DNA of 64,000 bases from Pogonophryne albipinna (taxonomy: Eukaryota > Chordata > Actinopteri > Perciformes > Artedidraconidae): assembly GCA_028583405.1 (NCBI GenBank), contig JAPTMU010000048.1, positions 830,431-894,430 of the forward strand, read 5' to 3'. Both the position numbers and the translations under genes were made by a program. Below the pieces are notes generated by a model. The model was given only the letters and a program-made list of their open reading frames with translations. It made no database searches and was not told where the DNA came from. Positions 24,044 through 36,170 of the stretch are shown piece by piece (the stretch's first letter is position 1; every line of letters begins with the position of its first letter).

Positions 24044-24725
24044 GAACCTTTTTTTTTTTTTTTTAAACCTTTATTTACCCAGGTGTATCCCATTGAGATC
24101 ATTGATCTCTTTTTCAAGGGAGACCTGCTCTAGTAGGTTCCACATGAAACATAAAAACATAAACAGAACAACAACAAGGACATTTTACAGCATCATTACA
24201 GGGATTACAATTTACAATAACTATCCACATGAGCAGGTACCAACAGCTTCAGATTGAGTAGCATCCAACCGAGCTTTACAAACATTTAGTGGCACCAGAT
24301 TGTTCAGTTTCCATTTCAATTGCAGACTATTCCAAGACAGAGGAGCTGCGCATCTAAAAGCTATCTTCCCTAAGACAGTCCTAGCAGTTGGCACATTTAA
24401 TAAAACCACAGCATGCGATCTCAGGCAGTAGCCACTTACAATTTTCCGTGAGATCAGGGAGCAGATGTAAGATGGAAGTTTCCCTAACATGGCTTTGTAT
24501 ATAAAAATGTACCAGTGACTGAGCCGCCGTACAGTTAGCGAAGGCAAACCAGACCTTGCATACAGGGTACAGGGTTTTTCTTTTAATGTTTATTTTATTT
24601 GCTTTTCTTTTTAATGACTGATTTTAAATGCCATTTTCTTAAATGTCTTTCATTTTTTGTAAAGCACTTTGAATTGCCTTGTGTTGAAAAGTGCTATATA
24701 AATAAACTTGCCTTGCCTTGCCTTA
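24044..24725. mobile_element. LINE fragments, composite
   Basis: A poly-T start (24051-24064) and a block reading on the minus strand as a reverse-transcriptase end are followed by a plus-strand 3' tail, 'gtaaagcactttgaattgcc ... gtgctatataaataaac' with (CTTGC)n. Two retrotransposon pieces in opposite orientation are joined here. Confidence 0.65.
24221..24547 (-). pseudogene. non-LTR reverse transcriptase C-terminal fragment
   Basis: The frame contains LSHWYIFIYKAMLGKLPSYI, CLRSH, VPTARTVLGKIAFRCAAPLS and WNSLQ, the usual order at the C-terminal end of fish LINE RT proteins. No catalytic motif. 5'-truncated copy. Confidence 0.7.
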
Positions 24726-25687
24726 CAGTGATGGGTTAATGCTAACCCACAGCCTCCCTATCAAACATCAATGTCTTTATCTGTGTTAGGGTCCTTGAAC
24801 AAACTATCACACTCGTGCAAGACCCTAACCCTAAGTTGTGTTCAAGCCAAAAGTATTCTTTCTTTGAGTTACTCGCACGTTGACTTTTTTGTACTGGGCC
24901 ATTTCACGAGTCCTGCAAATTCAACCTGAATGGCCAATGGCTTACCTAAACAGATACCTCATACTTTAAGAACATGTATTTCCACAGCCTACCATGGCTG
25001 AGATAGCTTTGCCAACTTGTCTCCTATCATTCCCCTTTTTGTTCTGTCCCTGTACAACACTGATGACTTCTTGGTGAGGTTAGGAGGATCAAAACACTTT
25101 AGCGACACATAATTGTTTCGGTCAAGTTGCATCAAGTAAGAAAACTTTCCTCACGGTTCATGTAAGGTGTGTTTTTCAAAGAAGCAATACATTCCAGGGG
25201 AGAAAAACAGATCGAATACCAAACCATCAAATGTACAGCTGCCACAGAACATTGTGGAGAAGAACTCAGGAAGTCTGATATCTATTGATAGGAATCATTC
25301 TGACTGCATGAAGAGAAGATGGCAGAGAGCGAGGAAGAGACCAGACGATAGACAAGCTGCACGACTCTGATCTTTATGTTCTGCTTTAATGGAGGAGAAG
25401 TTATCCTATCATTGAACATTCTAGTACAATATGTAAAAGTACGAGGGGTCTGTTAGTATTTCAAAGGAAACTTTGCCATAAAACTAATAATAAAATGTTT
25501 AAAATGTATTTCTCAAAAAAGAAAAAAGAAACGCAGCTTTGGAGAGCGTTTTATCGGTTGTTGTATAACCATCTGATATTAAGGCTATAGAGTCTGTCTG
25601 AAACTGAAGCAAACTGGTGTGGATCAACTTCAGCGTAGATGGAAAGTGATTTGACTTCCGTCTGTGGGGGAAACTTCTGAAGCAATT

Positions 25688-25745
25688 GGAAACAGGACTC
25701 CGAGACACGAGGAGAGCTGGAGCACTGACGGTTTATTTGGAGTTA
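25688..25745 (-). repeat. possible LTR-like or retroposon 3' fragment
   Basis: On the minus strand, ACTCCAAATAAACCGTCAGTG followed by 'ctccagctctcctcgtgtct' resembles 63925-63995 on the plus strand (GCTCCAAATAAAGCGTCGGTG, then 'tctctcctcgagtctc'). The shared polyadenylation signal and pyrimidine-rich tail suggest two fragments of one retroelement family, possibly LTR ends. Not proven. Confidence 0.3.
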
Positions 25746-26478
25746 CGGAACACGATGAACTGTGTCGAAGGTTGAATACCTAAGCAAATGATTCCCTAAC
25801 ACCATTCATAAAGACACAGAGGGCTCTTCACAACTGTACTGTATGCTAAACCAGAAGTAACAAGACTCAAAAGGTAACTTAACCAACTATAGAGTTGTGT
25901 TTTGTTTGTATCTATACCAGCAATCTAAGCTATTAAAGCTGAAATGCACATTCAAAGAGGGTTCTTAGGCCTGTCACTTTCCTCACACATATTACAAAAT
26001 AAGAAGTCCATTTTGACATGCAGGAATACAACACAATACAACACAACTGAATCCATCTATTGCCAGATCGAGCTGATCTCCTTTCTTTCCTGCAGTCTGG
26101 ATAGTACTGGGATGTGATTCCTGATGTAACTCCGGCTCAGTGACATTGATTCAACTAGAATTCAAGTGTGATGGGAAAGTGAGAGCAGCTATCAAAGAAG
26201 AAGAAGGAAATGACAGCGAATGGCCGCACACTGAGAGGGGATCAGAGAGGCGCTCTGAAGATGGGATTTCTTTATGGTTTGTGTGCAGACAATAGCAATT
26301 TGTTGAATGCATTTGTCAGCAGCATAATGACAGTCTGTGACTTCCTGCTCAAAGACAAGGACAGTAATGATAGGCATGCCAGAAGAGACAGGAAGACGTG
26401 TTTCTATTAACATTATTTCTATGCACAGAGGAACCGCTATTTCTGAGTTTCAAACGCTTGCCTACCTTTCCTTCAAAC

Positions 26479-27288
26479 TAGGGATGTCCCGATCACATTT
26501 TTTTGCTCCCGATCCGATTTCGATCATTTGATTTTGACAATCTGCCGATACCGATTTTTCCCGATCCGATCTTTATGCAATGCATTAAGAGAAAAAAAAG
26601 GTAACAGATAACGGCTGGTCATCCAACGCGATGAGTTCAGCTATCTTGGCTGTTATTTGTTTGGCCTTTTCACTGTTCTGGGGCAGTTTCTCTTTCCTTT
26701 TAAAAGTCTCTGAAAGTGTCGGTTGTTTCAGTGCCGTTACCTGAGTGGTCGCTGTGTACTCGTCGTGTTGTTGTTGGTGTTTGTTTCTCAAGTGGCGTAT
26801 TAGATTGGTCGTGTTGAACGTAGCTCTGTTCTTTCCACCACGAGGAACCTCCGCCTTGCAAACATTGCATCTGGCTGTTACACTGCCTTCGCTTTCAATT
26901 TTATAATACTTCCAAACTCCTGATATTTTCTCTGTCCCGAGTCCCGAGTCACCCGCTGAACGTAGCCTCTCGTTAGCTTACTGCTAGACACTGCGCGCCC
27001 ACTCTGTTGCCAGCTTTGAGAGAAATAAGCAACCAGGTCTGAAAACAAGCCCAAAAGAAGCAACACATACATGATGTTGTGTCATTTCAAACCAAAACTA
27101 AGGCCTCAGGATGACTTTAAGACGTGAACATGGTCATTTTTGTTTTGTAACATTAAATTAAAAAAATTAAATTAAAAAAAAAAAAAAAAAATCCCGATCC
27201 CCGATTTTTTTTCTCCCGATCCCGATCTTTTGAAAATCACGTGATCGGCTCCGATCCCCGATCACGTGATCGGATCGGGACATCTCTA
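26479..27288 (-). mobile_element. hAT element with BED-type transposase 5' part
   Basis: Ends are TAGGGATGTCCCGATC ... GATCGGGACATCTCTA with a perfect duplication CTTCAAAC (26471-26478, 27289-27296). Both ends are full of 'cccgatc' repeats. Inside, the minus strand holds only the N-terminal part of a transposase, so the element is internally deleted. Confidence 0.9.
26585..26880 (-). pseudogene. hAT transposase N-terminus (BED zinc finger)
   Basis: On the minus strand CNVCKAEVPRGG ... FNTTNLIRHLRNKHQ gives a BED zinc finger (C-x2-C, H-x4-H). It is followed by KQPTLSETFKRKEKL and AKIAELIALDDQPLS, the conserved segment after the finger in BED-hAT transposases. It stops at the poly-A-like stretch, and catalytic and dimerisation regions are missing. 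Confidence 0.75.
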
Positions 27289-28539
27289 CTTCAAACAAAT
27301 GAGAAAGGTATGAATATATATTAATATATCGTTGTGACATAATGCAAGGAAGTTACTCTCCTTAATGCAGCATGTAGAGTTTTCACAAACAAGGTATTTT
27401 TAAACATTCACAATCGACTAAGAGAAAAAACAAGCACTGTCAAAAATGTCCGGATTTCACACATTTGTATTATTCAATATTCCTTTGGCAATTGTAAATC
27501 GTAATAAGTAAATGAAAACAAATGTTTGTTTTGCTATTAAACCTTAGGTATATAACGGCGCTATATCAAACTATTTATAACAATGTTCTTTTAATACAAA
27601 AAACGGAGGAAATGACGGCGCCAACAGAGCGCTAAGACCGGGTTTGGTACCGAGCTATGCGAATCTCACAATATGAATAACTGGTCACCTACACCTTAAT
27701 AATGAACTTAATTATAAATAGGTAAGAAACATCCCAAAGGACTCTTTTACGGAAGAAGTGTAAGCACAGAATAGACAGAATAAAAATCATAGGTCTCAGG
27801 TAAGCTTCCCCTCAAAAAAACAACACAAGGACAACAACTGGCAGAAAGAGGGGAATATAAAAAGGGGGAAATCTGGAACCATAAAAGTTGTTCATGACAA
27901 CTACGCCAAGCTGCTTCTTCCAGTTCTATGTTGAGGAGAGTGAAGGCCTGAGTGTGTGTACAGTATGTGTGTGTTGTCTTTATCAGCGTAAAGCAGAGGC
28001 GCTGTGGGGGAGAAGCAGCCGTGACAAACCTGAGAGACAACCGTCTTATTCTCACGTCCTCTCTGTTCTCCTTCTGATGACACATGAAGGAAACGAGCAG
28101 CTGTCAGTGGTTTCAGTACAGACAGAGTGTTTTGGTAAGTACAGAGATTAGCTTAGTTTAGCCAGAATGCTGGAAGCAGGGGAACAAGGCTCACCTGGTT
28201 CTGCGCAAGGCTCAAAAACACAGCGAAGAACAATGAAAAAGCTCACTAATGTAAAGGAATACTCCACATGTTCAGCAGAAATGTCAATATATGAAAGGAG
28301 AATTGTTTACGGTTACATTTGTATTTGTTCCTGTAAACCTAATGTTTCTTTAAAAATATATTTTTGAAGATAAACATAATAGAAAGAGGTTTCCAGTACA
28401 GATTTGTGTGGCGATATGTTTTCGGAGCTGCAGGGGATTGTAAGATCAGCGCCAAACCCAACTGTCCAGGTGAATCAATAGTGTGATGTCACAACCTGAC
28501 AGATTAACTGAACAAGCCAAATAACCATGTATTTTATTA

Positions 28540-28745
28540 TTTATAGTATTTATTTTATTCTTGTGTTCATATCAATATATATACATATTTTTAAATGATT
28601 TTATTGTATTGTTTTTTATTCTTTTTGTAAATATTATTCTGTATTTCTTTTGAATTCATATTTTGTATTCACTTTTTCTAAAATGGAGCCAATGTCACAA
28701 AAAACTATTTCCCTCCAGGATAAAAAAAGTATTCTGATTCTGAGA
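28540..28745 (+). repeat. AT-rich retroposon-like tail
   Basis: AT-rich sequence ends in 'ggataaaaaaagtattctga' followed by TTCTGA-type repeats, as in common retroposon 3' ends. No body recognised. Confidence 0.25.
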
Positions 28746-29429
28746 ACCACATGATTATTATGGTGTGTGTAAAGAGAATGACACTGAAGCAGGTTTCCTT
28801 CCTTCATCAGTGTGGACGGAGTACAACGCTCTGCATGGAAAGCATGTGAAATATCCCCTGTTACCGCGGGGGATCATCATATTTGCTGGGTGGGGGGGGG
28901 ATCAAAGAGTTAAAACATGCTGCAGAGATCAGCCACTGAGACCAACACTGTTCAAAGAAAACTGTGTTCAGCACCTCAGGACACAAATGAGCTTCCTTTA
29001 CACACTTTAAAAGGGTTTTTTCATGACTCTGTATATCAAATATTAAACATCAGAATCTCAGGCGATCCACAGCAGGTGAGGCAAAAGAAACGTATTTGAG
29101 GAAAAACCCACGCGGACACTGCAACGTTCGGCTGATTAATGTCAGCAAAGTGTGAAGGGAATGTGTTTTTAATTTGCTTCATCAAAAGGTCTCTGTGAAA
29201 GAGCAAACTGTGAATTGTCTGATGTCAGAGCGTCCTTGAACACAACAACAAGATGCTTTCAAAAGCTGTTAACTGCACAACGCAGAGAAATAAAGATGTG
29301 GAAAGAAAAGCTGACTGAACAGACTGACAGTTTGTGTTCTTGCAGATTCATTTGCTTAGAAATAAACTGAAGGAAGGAGAACATAAAACACAGCTTGATG
29401 GGAATGGCATTAGTAATAATAAGGGGTCC

Positions 29430-31713
29430 TCTCCTATCAGTATGTAGTGTCTCTACTTTAAAGAGTCCTCTCCTGCTGATGTTCAGGTGTATATCAGTAT
29501 GTAGTGTCTCTACTTTAAAGAGTCCTCTCCTGCTGATGTTCAGGTGTATATCAGTATGTAGTGTCTCTACTTTAAAGAGTCCTCTCCTGCTGATGTTCAG
29601 GTGTATATCAGTATGTAGTGTCTCTACTTTAAAGAGTCCTCTCCTGCTGATGTTCAGGTGTATATCAGTATGTAGTGTCTCTACTTTAAAGAGTCCTCTC
29701 CTGCTGATGTTCAGGTGTATATCAGTATGTAGTGTCTCTACTTTAAAGAGTCCTCTCCTGCTGATGTTCAGGTGTATATCAGTATGTAGTGTCTCTACTT
29801 TAAAGAGTCCTCTCATGCTGATGTTCAGGTGTATATCAGTATGTAGTGTCTCTACTTTAAAGAGTCCTCTCCTGCTGATGTTCAGGTGTCAGTATGTAGT
29901 GTCTCTACTTTAAAGAGTCCTCTCCTGCTGATGTTCAGGTGTATATCAGTATGTAGTGTCTCTACTTTAAAGAGTCCTCTCTTGCTGATGTTCAGGTGTA
30001 TATCAGTATGTAGTGTCTCTACTTTAAAGAGTCCTCTCCTGCTGATGTTCAGGTGTATATCAGTATGTAGTGTCTCTACTTTAAAGAGTCCTCTCTTGCT
30101 GATGTTCAGGTGTATATCAGTATGTAGTGTCTCTACTTTAAAGGGTCCTCTCATGCTGATGTTCAGGTGTATATCAGTATGTAGTGTCTCTACTTTAAAG
30201 AGTCCTCTCTTGCTGATGTTCAGGTGTATATCAGTATGTAGTGTCTCTACTTTAAAGAGTCCTCTCATGCTGATGTTCAGGTGTATATCAGTATGTAGTG
30301 TCTCTACTTTAAAGAGTCCTCTCTTGCTGATGTTCAGGTGTATATCAGTATGTAGTGTCTCTACTTTAAAGGGTCCTCTCATGCTGATGTTCAGGTGTAT
30401 ATCAGTATGTAGTGTCTCTACTTTAAAGAGTCCTCTCCTGCTGATGTTCAGGTGTATATCAGTATGTAGTGTCTCTACTTTAAAGAGTCCTCTCATGCTG
30501 ATGTTCAGGTGTATATCAGTATGTAGTGTCTCTACTTTAAAGAGTCCTCTCCTGCTGATGTTCAGGTGTCAGTATGTAGTGTCTCTACTTTAAAGAGTCC
30601 TCTCCTGCTGATGTTCAGGTGTATATCAGTATGTAGTGTCTCTACTTTAAAGAGTCCTCTCTTGCTGATGTTCAGGTGTATATCAGTATGTAGTGTCTCT
30701 ACTTTAAAGAGTCCTCTCCTGCTGATGTTCAGGTGTATATCAGTATGTAGTGTCTCTACTTTAAAGAGTCCTCTCTTGCTGATGTTCAGGTGTATATCAG
30801 TATGTAGTGTCTCTACTTTAAAGGGTCCTCTCATGCTGATGTTCAGGTGTATATCAGTATGTAGTGTCTCTACTTTAAAGAGTCCTCTCTTGCTGATGTT
30901 CAGGTGTATATCAGTATGTAGTGTCTCTACTTTAAAGAGTCCTCTCCTGCTGATGTTCAGGTGTATATCAGCATGTAGTGTCTCTACTTTAAAGAGTCCT
31001 CTCCTGCTGATGTTCAGGTGTCAGTATGTAGTGTCTCTACTTTAAAGAGTCCTCTCCTGCTGATGTTCAGGTGTATATCAGCATGTAGTGTCTCTACTTT
31101 AAAGAGTCCTCTCCTGCTGATGTTCAGGTGTATATCAGTATGTAGTGTCTCTACTTTAAAGAGTCCTCTCCTGCTGATGTTCAGGTGTATAACAGTATGT
31201 AGTGTCTCCACTTTAAAGAGTTCTCTCCTGCTGATGTTCAGGTGTATATCAGTATTTAGTGTTTCTACTTCAAAGAGTCCTCTCCTGCTGATGTTCAGGT
31301 GTATATCAGTATGTAGTGTCTCCACTTTAAAGAGTCCTCTCCTGCTGATGTTCAGGTGTATATCAGTACGTAGTGTCTCTACTTTAAAGATTCCTCTCCT
31401 GCTGATGTTCAGGTGTATATCAGTATGTAGTGTCTCTACTTTAAAGAGTCCTCTCCTGCTGATGTTCAGGTGTATATCAGTACGTAGTGTCTCTACTTTA
31501 AAGAGTCCTCTCCTGCTGATGTTCAGGTGTATATCAGTATGTAGTGTCTCTACTTTAAAGAGTCCTCTCCTGCTGATGTTCAGGTGCATATCAGTATGTA
31601 GTATCTCTACTTTAAAGAGTCCTCTCCTGCTGATGTTCAGGTGTAGATCAGTATGTAGTCTCTACTTTAAAGAGTCCACTCCTGCCGATGTTCAGGTGTA
31701 TATCAGTATGTAG
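29430..31713 (+). repeat. 57-bp minisatellite, about 40 copies
   Basis: Unit GTGTATATCAGTATGTAGTG + TCTCTACTTTAAAGAGTCCT + CTCCTGCTGATGTTCAG (57 bp = 19 codons). Because the period is divisible by 3 and the unit has stop-free frames on both strands, reading frames up to 235 codons (+) and 204 codons (-) arise. These repeat VCSVSTLKSPLLLMFRCIS or its antisense and I treat them as artefacts. Three units (near 29888, 30568 and 31018) lack TATATC and are 51 bp. The array is split by a hAT at 31714. Confidence 0.97.
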
Positions 31714-31997
31714 TAGGGGTGTAACGGTACACGTACCCGTACCGAAATTATTCGGTACGGGCCCTTCGGTTCGGTACACGTGTGTACCGAAGTGTACCGA
31801 ACGAATATAACGTTAAACGTAAAAAATTGAGAACGTGAACAACTTCTTGGAAGTAATCTCAGGTGCTGCGTCGCAGCATTCAGAGTAATTTGCTCCCATT
31901 GTGTTCAACGCGTCATAGAGCGAGCAAGTCATTTCATTGGACGAGCTGGTCAGAGGGATGCGTTCAAATGTAGTCAGTAATTTGAGGAACTGTCGAA

Positions 31998-32264
31998 ATG
32001 GCGAACGCAGATAAAGTTGAGCTCGAAAATCCTCCAGCATCATTGAAGTCTCCGGTTCGGGAACATTTTGGTTTCGCAGTTACGTACAAGGATGACGGAC
32101 AAAGACAGGTGGACCGAACCAAAGCTGTTTGTCGGTATTGTTCAACTAAAATTGGTTACGCGGCTGGCAATACATTAAACTTGCACACTCATTTGAAAAG
32201 GCATCACCCGAACGTGAATATCACCGGTACCAAAAGACTGAAGTGCAAACCCAACTCCCACTAG
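31998..32264 (+). pseudogene. ZBED-like hAT transposase N-terminus
   Basis: An 88-codon frame from ATG. An acidic start (ANADKVELENPP) is followed by SPVREHFGFAVTYKD and a BED zinc finger (CRYCSTKIGYAAGNTLNLHT, HLKRHHP; C-x2-C and H-x4-H). It stops at a TAG in 'caactcccactag'. The following segment has further transposase-like pieces ('tagcaaagcgctacctggct') but no frame. It is a truncated transposase, not a host gene. Confidence 0.7.
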
Positions 32265-32589
32265 CATGTAAGCCTCCACCACTCGCAAAAAGTTCAGACC
32301 GAGCCAAAGCTAATACAAACGCCAAATATCCTTATGTTGCCATGTTAGCAAAGCGCTACCTGGCTGTATCTGCTACCTCTGTCCCTAGAGAGGGTGTTCT
32401 CCACAGCAGGAGACATTGTTAGTGCCAGCAGATCTGCCCTTTCGGCAAGCAATGTGGACAAGTTCATTTTTCTTTAAACAAACATGAAAATACAATGACA
32501 AGCAAGTCCTAATATCAAACTGGCTGCTTGGTACTAGTACAGTTCAAATACAGATTATTTCAGTTCATCGAAAAGCTGCACCTTAATGT

Positions 32590-33936
32590 CAGCGACGTGC
32601 GGTCAGGGGAGGCAGGTGAGGCAGAGCCTCACTTGTCATTCTCCAATGTAACGGAAAAAAAGAATAATAATACAAATAATAATAATAATAAAATGTGTCC
32701 ACTGATCTGTGTTGTAAATGTGATTTCTGTTTGATTCCAATCGCTTTTTATAGTAAAAATCGGCTAATTTGCCGAGCTCCGCTACAACTACGGGGAGCGA
32801 TGAGATTGAGAAGTGAGGCAGGGACGAGCTCTGCCTCTCGTAAGCCCACAGTAACTTGCTGGAGCACGGGCACTAATTTAGCGCGGGCACTTATTTTGTG
32901 AGCGCGCTCAAGCCAGTTACTGTGTGGTGAGGTGAGGCACAGATGAGCTCTGCCTCACCTCAGAATGCGTCACCCCACAGAAACTGTCTGGAAAGCGGGC
33001 CCTAAGCGCATGCCTGCACCATCTCACTGTATGTCACCAATGTAATGATTGTAGATCCCTTTATTACATTTATCCTCGCCATCCATAGTCTCTAAATAAC
33101 TTATTTCACGTATATATGATATTTAGGCTCGCTGGTCTCATCATACAACGGCAATGAAAAAAGCACCAGGGGAGGCAGCCACAACCTCTGCCGCACTGAA
33201 GGGGGCGCAAGTGAGCCCACAGGTTCTTGTTGCTACTGTTATTCTACGCAGAGACGCAAACAACAAACTAGACTTTTGAAACTAGAGGGAGATAAGGAGG
33301 ACTTTTACAAAAAAGTAATAAAGATTGTTGTCCAGAGGGATAGCATGGACTTCATCTTCAAGTCAAGGTAAGACCACATTTGTAATGAAAATTGGATCTT
33401 ACTAAGAGAGAACAATCCAATATTTAGATTTTGGTGAACGGTCTGTTTAAAATGAATCGAAGCATCAGACTAAAAAAGCTTTTGAAAATAACAGAATATT
33501 TCGATTAAAGGTGGGGTAGGGAAGTTTGAGAAACCGGCACGATATACACTTTTTGTTATATTCCATGGAATGCTCTTAACATCCCGATAGCAATGAATAT
33601 CTTAAATGCTTTGACAAAAAATACATAAAAACATTTCATCTGTGGAAGCCGTAGTACTGTAAAAAGCACGACCACTCATTTTAGCCGGCCCGGCTAAAAT
33701 AACCTGCCTGTCAGCCTTCCATCTGTGCACAAACTTATCTCGTGCCCTCATTGGTCATGTGCGCGTTCGTGTGTGTTGGAGGAGGGGCTGTGTATTTTCA
33801 AATTCTAGCGCACTCGAGCTGGTTTCTCCAAAATTACCTACCCCGCCACCTTTAAGGTCAAAATATATAATATTTGTAAATCTGACTCTGAAAGAGTCAG
33901 TGCCTCACCAGCCATGAACCTCACCGCACGTCACTG
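32590..33936. mobile_element. hAT element nested in a hAT (1347 bp)
   Basis: Ends are CAGCGACGTGCGGTCAGGGG ... CCTCACCGCACGTCACTG with a perfect duplication CTTAATGT (32582-32589, 33937-33944). It holds repeated 'gaggcagagcctcac' and 'gatgagctctgcctcacctc' motifs and a TTAA-flanked MITE at 33509-33851. No transposase frame was seen. Confidence 0.9.
33509..33851. mobile_element. TTAA-flanked MITE (piggyBac-like), copy 1
   Basis: TTAA duplicates (33505-33508, 33852-33855) flank ends AGGTGGGGTAGG ... CTACCCCGCCACCT. The body ('gttatattccatggaatgct', 'gcactcgagctggtttctcc') matches the copy at 59923-60311. It is the innermost insertion of a four-level nest. Confidence 0.85.
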
Positions 33937-34241
33937 CTTAATGTTTATTTTATTATATTTTATATTTATTTGAGTGAATATTCATAGTTTAATAATAATT
34001 AAAAACCCAAAACTAATAGTTTATGTTTTGTGAGTACTAGTACAGTAAAGTTCAAATACAGATTATTTTAGTTCATCGAAATGCTGCACCTTAATGTTTA
34101 TTATATTATATTTTGTATTTATTTGAGTGATACATTATTCACAGTTTAATTTAAAAAAAAATATGTTATGTTTTGTGATAATTTTTTCTGCTGTACCGAA
34201 AACGTACCGAACCGAAATGTTTGTGAACCGTTACACCCCTA

Positions 34242-34615
34242 GTATGTAGTGTCTCTACTTTAAAGAGTCCTCTCCTGCTGATGTTCAGGTGTATATCAGT
34301 ATGTAGTGTCTCTACTTTAAAGAGTCCTCTCCTGCTGATGTTCAGGTGTATATCAGTATGTAGTGTCTCTACTTTAAAGAGTGCTCTCCAGCTGATGTTC
34401 AGGTGTATATCAGTATGTAGTGTCTCTACTTTAAAGAGTCCTCTCCTGCTGATGTTCAGGTGTATATCAGTATGTAGTGTCTCTACTTTAAAGAGTCCTC
34501 TCCTGCTGATGTTCAGGTGTATATCAGTATGTAGTGTCTCTACTTTAAAGAGTCCTCTCCTGCTGATGTTCAGGTGTATATCAGTATGTAGTGTCTCTAC
34601 TTTAAAGAGTCCTCT
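34242..34615 (+). repeat. 57-bp minisatellite, right part, about 6.5 copies
   Basis: The array continues after the hAT, starting inside a unit at the duplicated GTATGTAG, and ends at 'gagtcctctccggctctg'. One unit has variants GAGTGCTCTCCAGCTGATG. Confidence 0.95.
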
Positions 34616-34616
34616 C

Positions 34617-34790
34617 CGGCTCTGTTGTGATTGGTCAACCGCTTGGAGATGTCCCGCCCCCTTAGCCTATAACGTGCAATGTGTTGGAGCGCTAGCCAAT
34701 AGAAGTGTGAGTGTTACAAAGTGATGTCACTATGTTCCGTTAGTAAACAAAGATGTCCAATGGAGGCTTGGTGTTTGCTCTCCTACATCT
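34617..34790. repeat. dispersed MITE-like repeat, copy 2
   Basis: It shares 'ctctgttgtgattggtcaac', 'cttagcctata', 'caatgtgttggag', 'gctagccaatagaagtgtga' and 'gtgatgtcactatgttc' with 2640-2770. It directly abuts the last 57-bp unit, so the minisatellite may have started at the edge of, or inside, this repeat. Confidence 0.55.
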
Positions 34791-36170
34791 AGATGTAATG
34801 AACACTTTGCATTGTAGGACTATTTATGATGAGGTTATAAAACATGAATAATTACTATGAAAAAATTAAAATAGTTAAAACTGCTTCCACTATACCCGAA
34901 AACATTAAATGCTACTAATAGGTTGTCGAACATTCAATTATTTTATATGTTTGCCTTTTTTCACAAAACAAAATTCAAAACAAAATTCACAAATAATATT
35001 TTCCACAAAAGTATTTATAATGAGAACAAAGATGCAAAAATGATCTCCCACCAATAATCACAATTAGTAATATATTCCAAGTCGTGCAGCGCTAATGGAC
35101 GGATAACAGCCGAACTCAGCGTGAGATTGAAGGTTGAAGCTGCAGATGGTGGGATAACGTGTGATGACTGACACACAGCGAGGTAACTCAAAGGTTCGAA
35201 CAGGTGAGTGTGCGTCGGCTCAGAGGGAGACATTCAATCACGAGCTCTGAAGGGTTTCACTGTGAAAAGAAAACTGATTGCTCACACAAAAGGTGTCATT
35301 TTCAATTTCACAATCTGCAGAGCCTTTGAGCCCTACCTCCTCTCAATTAACTGTTCATGAGAATACAAAGGAACAATAGACACATACAGGGCTCATTAAC
35401 AGCACAAATCATCGGCTGAAATGACTGATTATAATGGACCGTTTCTACGATGGAAACATTTAGTAAAGAACACCGTGTTTTGTTTGGAGTTACATCCTGC
35501 TCATTTGGGGGTTGATCGATCGCTGCTGATAACGTGACATTAAAGTGAAACATCGATTAAAAGAATTGCTGCAGCACTGCTGGAGCTCCAGTTTTACACT
35601 CGACATGAACGAGAAGCTTCCTGTAAAAGACAAATAAAAAAAGGTGAAGAGAATCACACTGAGCTGATGCACCCTCACGGCTCCACTGCACGGAAAGGTA
35701 TAATGACTCTCCAAGAGAATTAGTAGAGAAGAGAAAGGGTTATGTCTGCATGTTGAATTTTACATTAGCAGCTCCAAAATCTGAACAGAAATAGAGTCAG
35801 TTTTTGGGGGAAACGTGCAAATGAGTACTCATGGGATTTAGTATTTCAGTATCTTGCAAAGGTATTCTTATTTTCAGTCCACATGTGCGCCACCAATGGA
35901 AAAATATCCTCCAAATCAAAGGCAAGATCGAACAGCTGTTTAACGTGCACCTCTTTAATTTACAGCTGCGCGTGCACATTTGTAATACATTTACAAATGT
36001 GTAAAGTGTTTCTGACTTTGATTATAGGTACTTTCTGCCATTTTGTTTACATTTCTTAATTTTCTCATCTCTTAGTTTTTTATGAAACATCGAATTTTTC
36101 TGCTAAAGTAAAAAAAAAAAAATCAGCTCACAGAGACTCCTCTGTCTCGGTTAGCATCGCCTCGGGTTAA

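Larger units (their letters stand above)
31714..34241 (+). mobile_element. hAT element inserted in the 57-bp array
   Basis: Ends are TAGGGGTGTAACGGTACACG ... AACCGTTACACCCCTA, subterminal 'gtaccg' repeats, and a perfect duplication GTATGTAG (31706-31713, 34242-34249) made from the minisatellite itself. It has a BED-finger reading frame at 31998-32264 and contains a second hAT (32590-33936). The minisatellite resumes in register after the duplication. Confidence 0.95.

Noticed and set aside
29259..31713. Repeat protein genes of 159-235 residues on either strand
   Set aside because: The unit is 57 bp, so any stop-free frame repeats. There are open frames on both strands, no promoter, and the hydrophobic/Cys motif has no known family.
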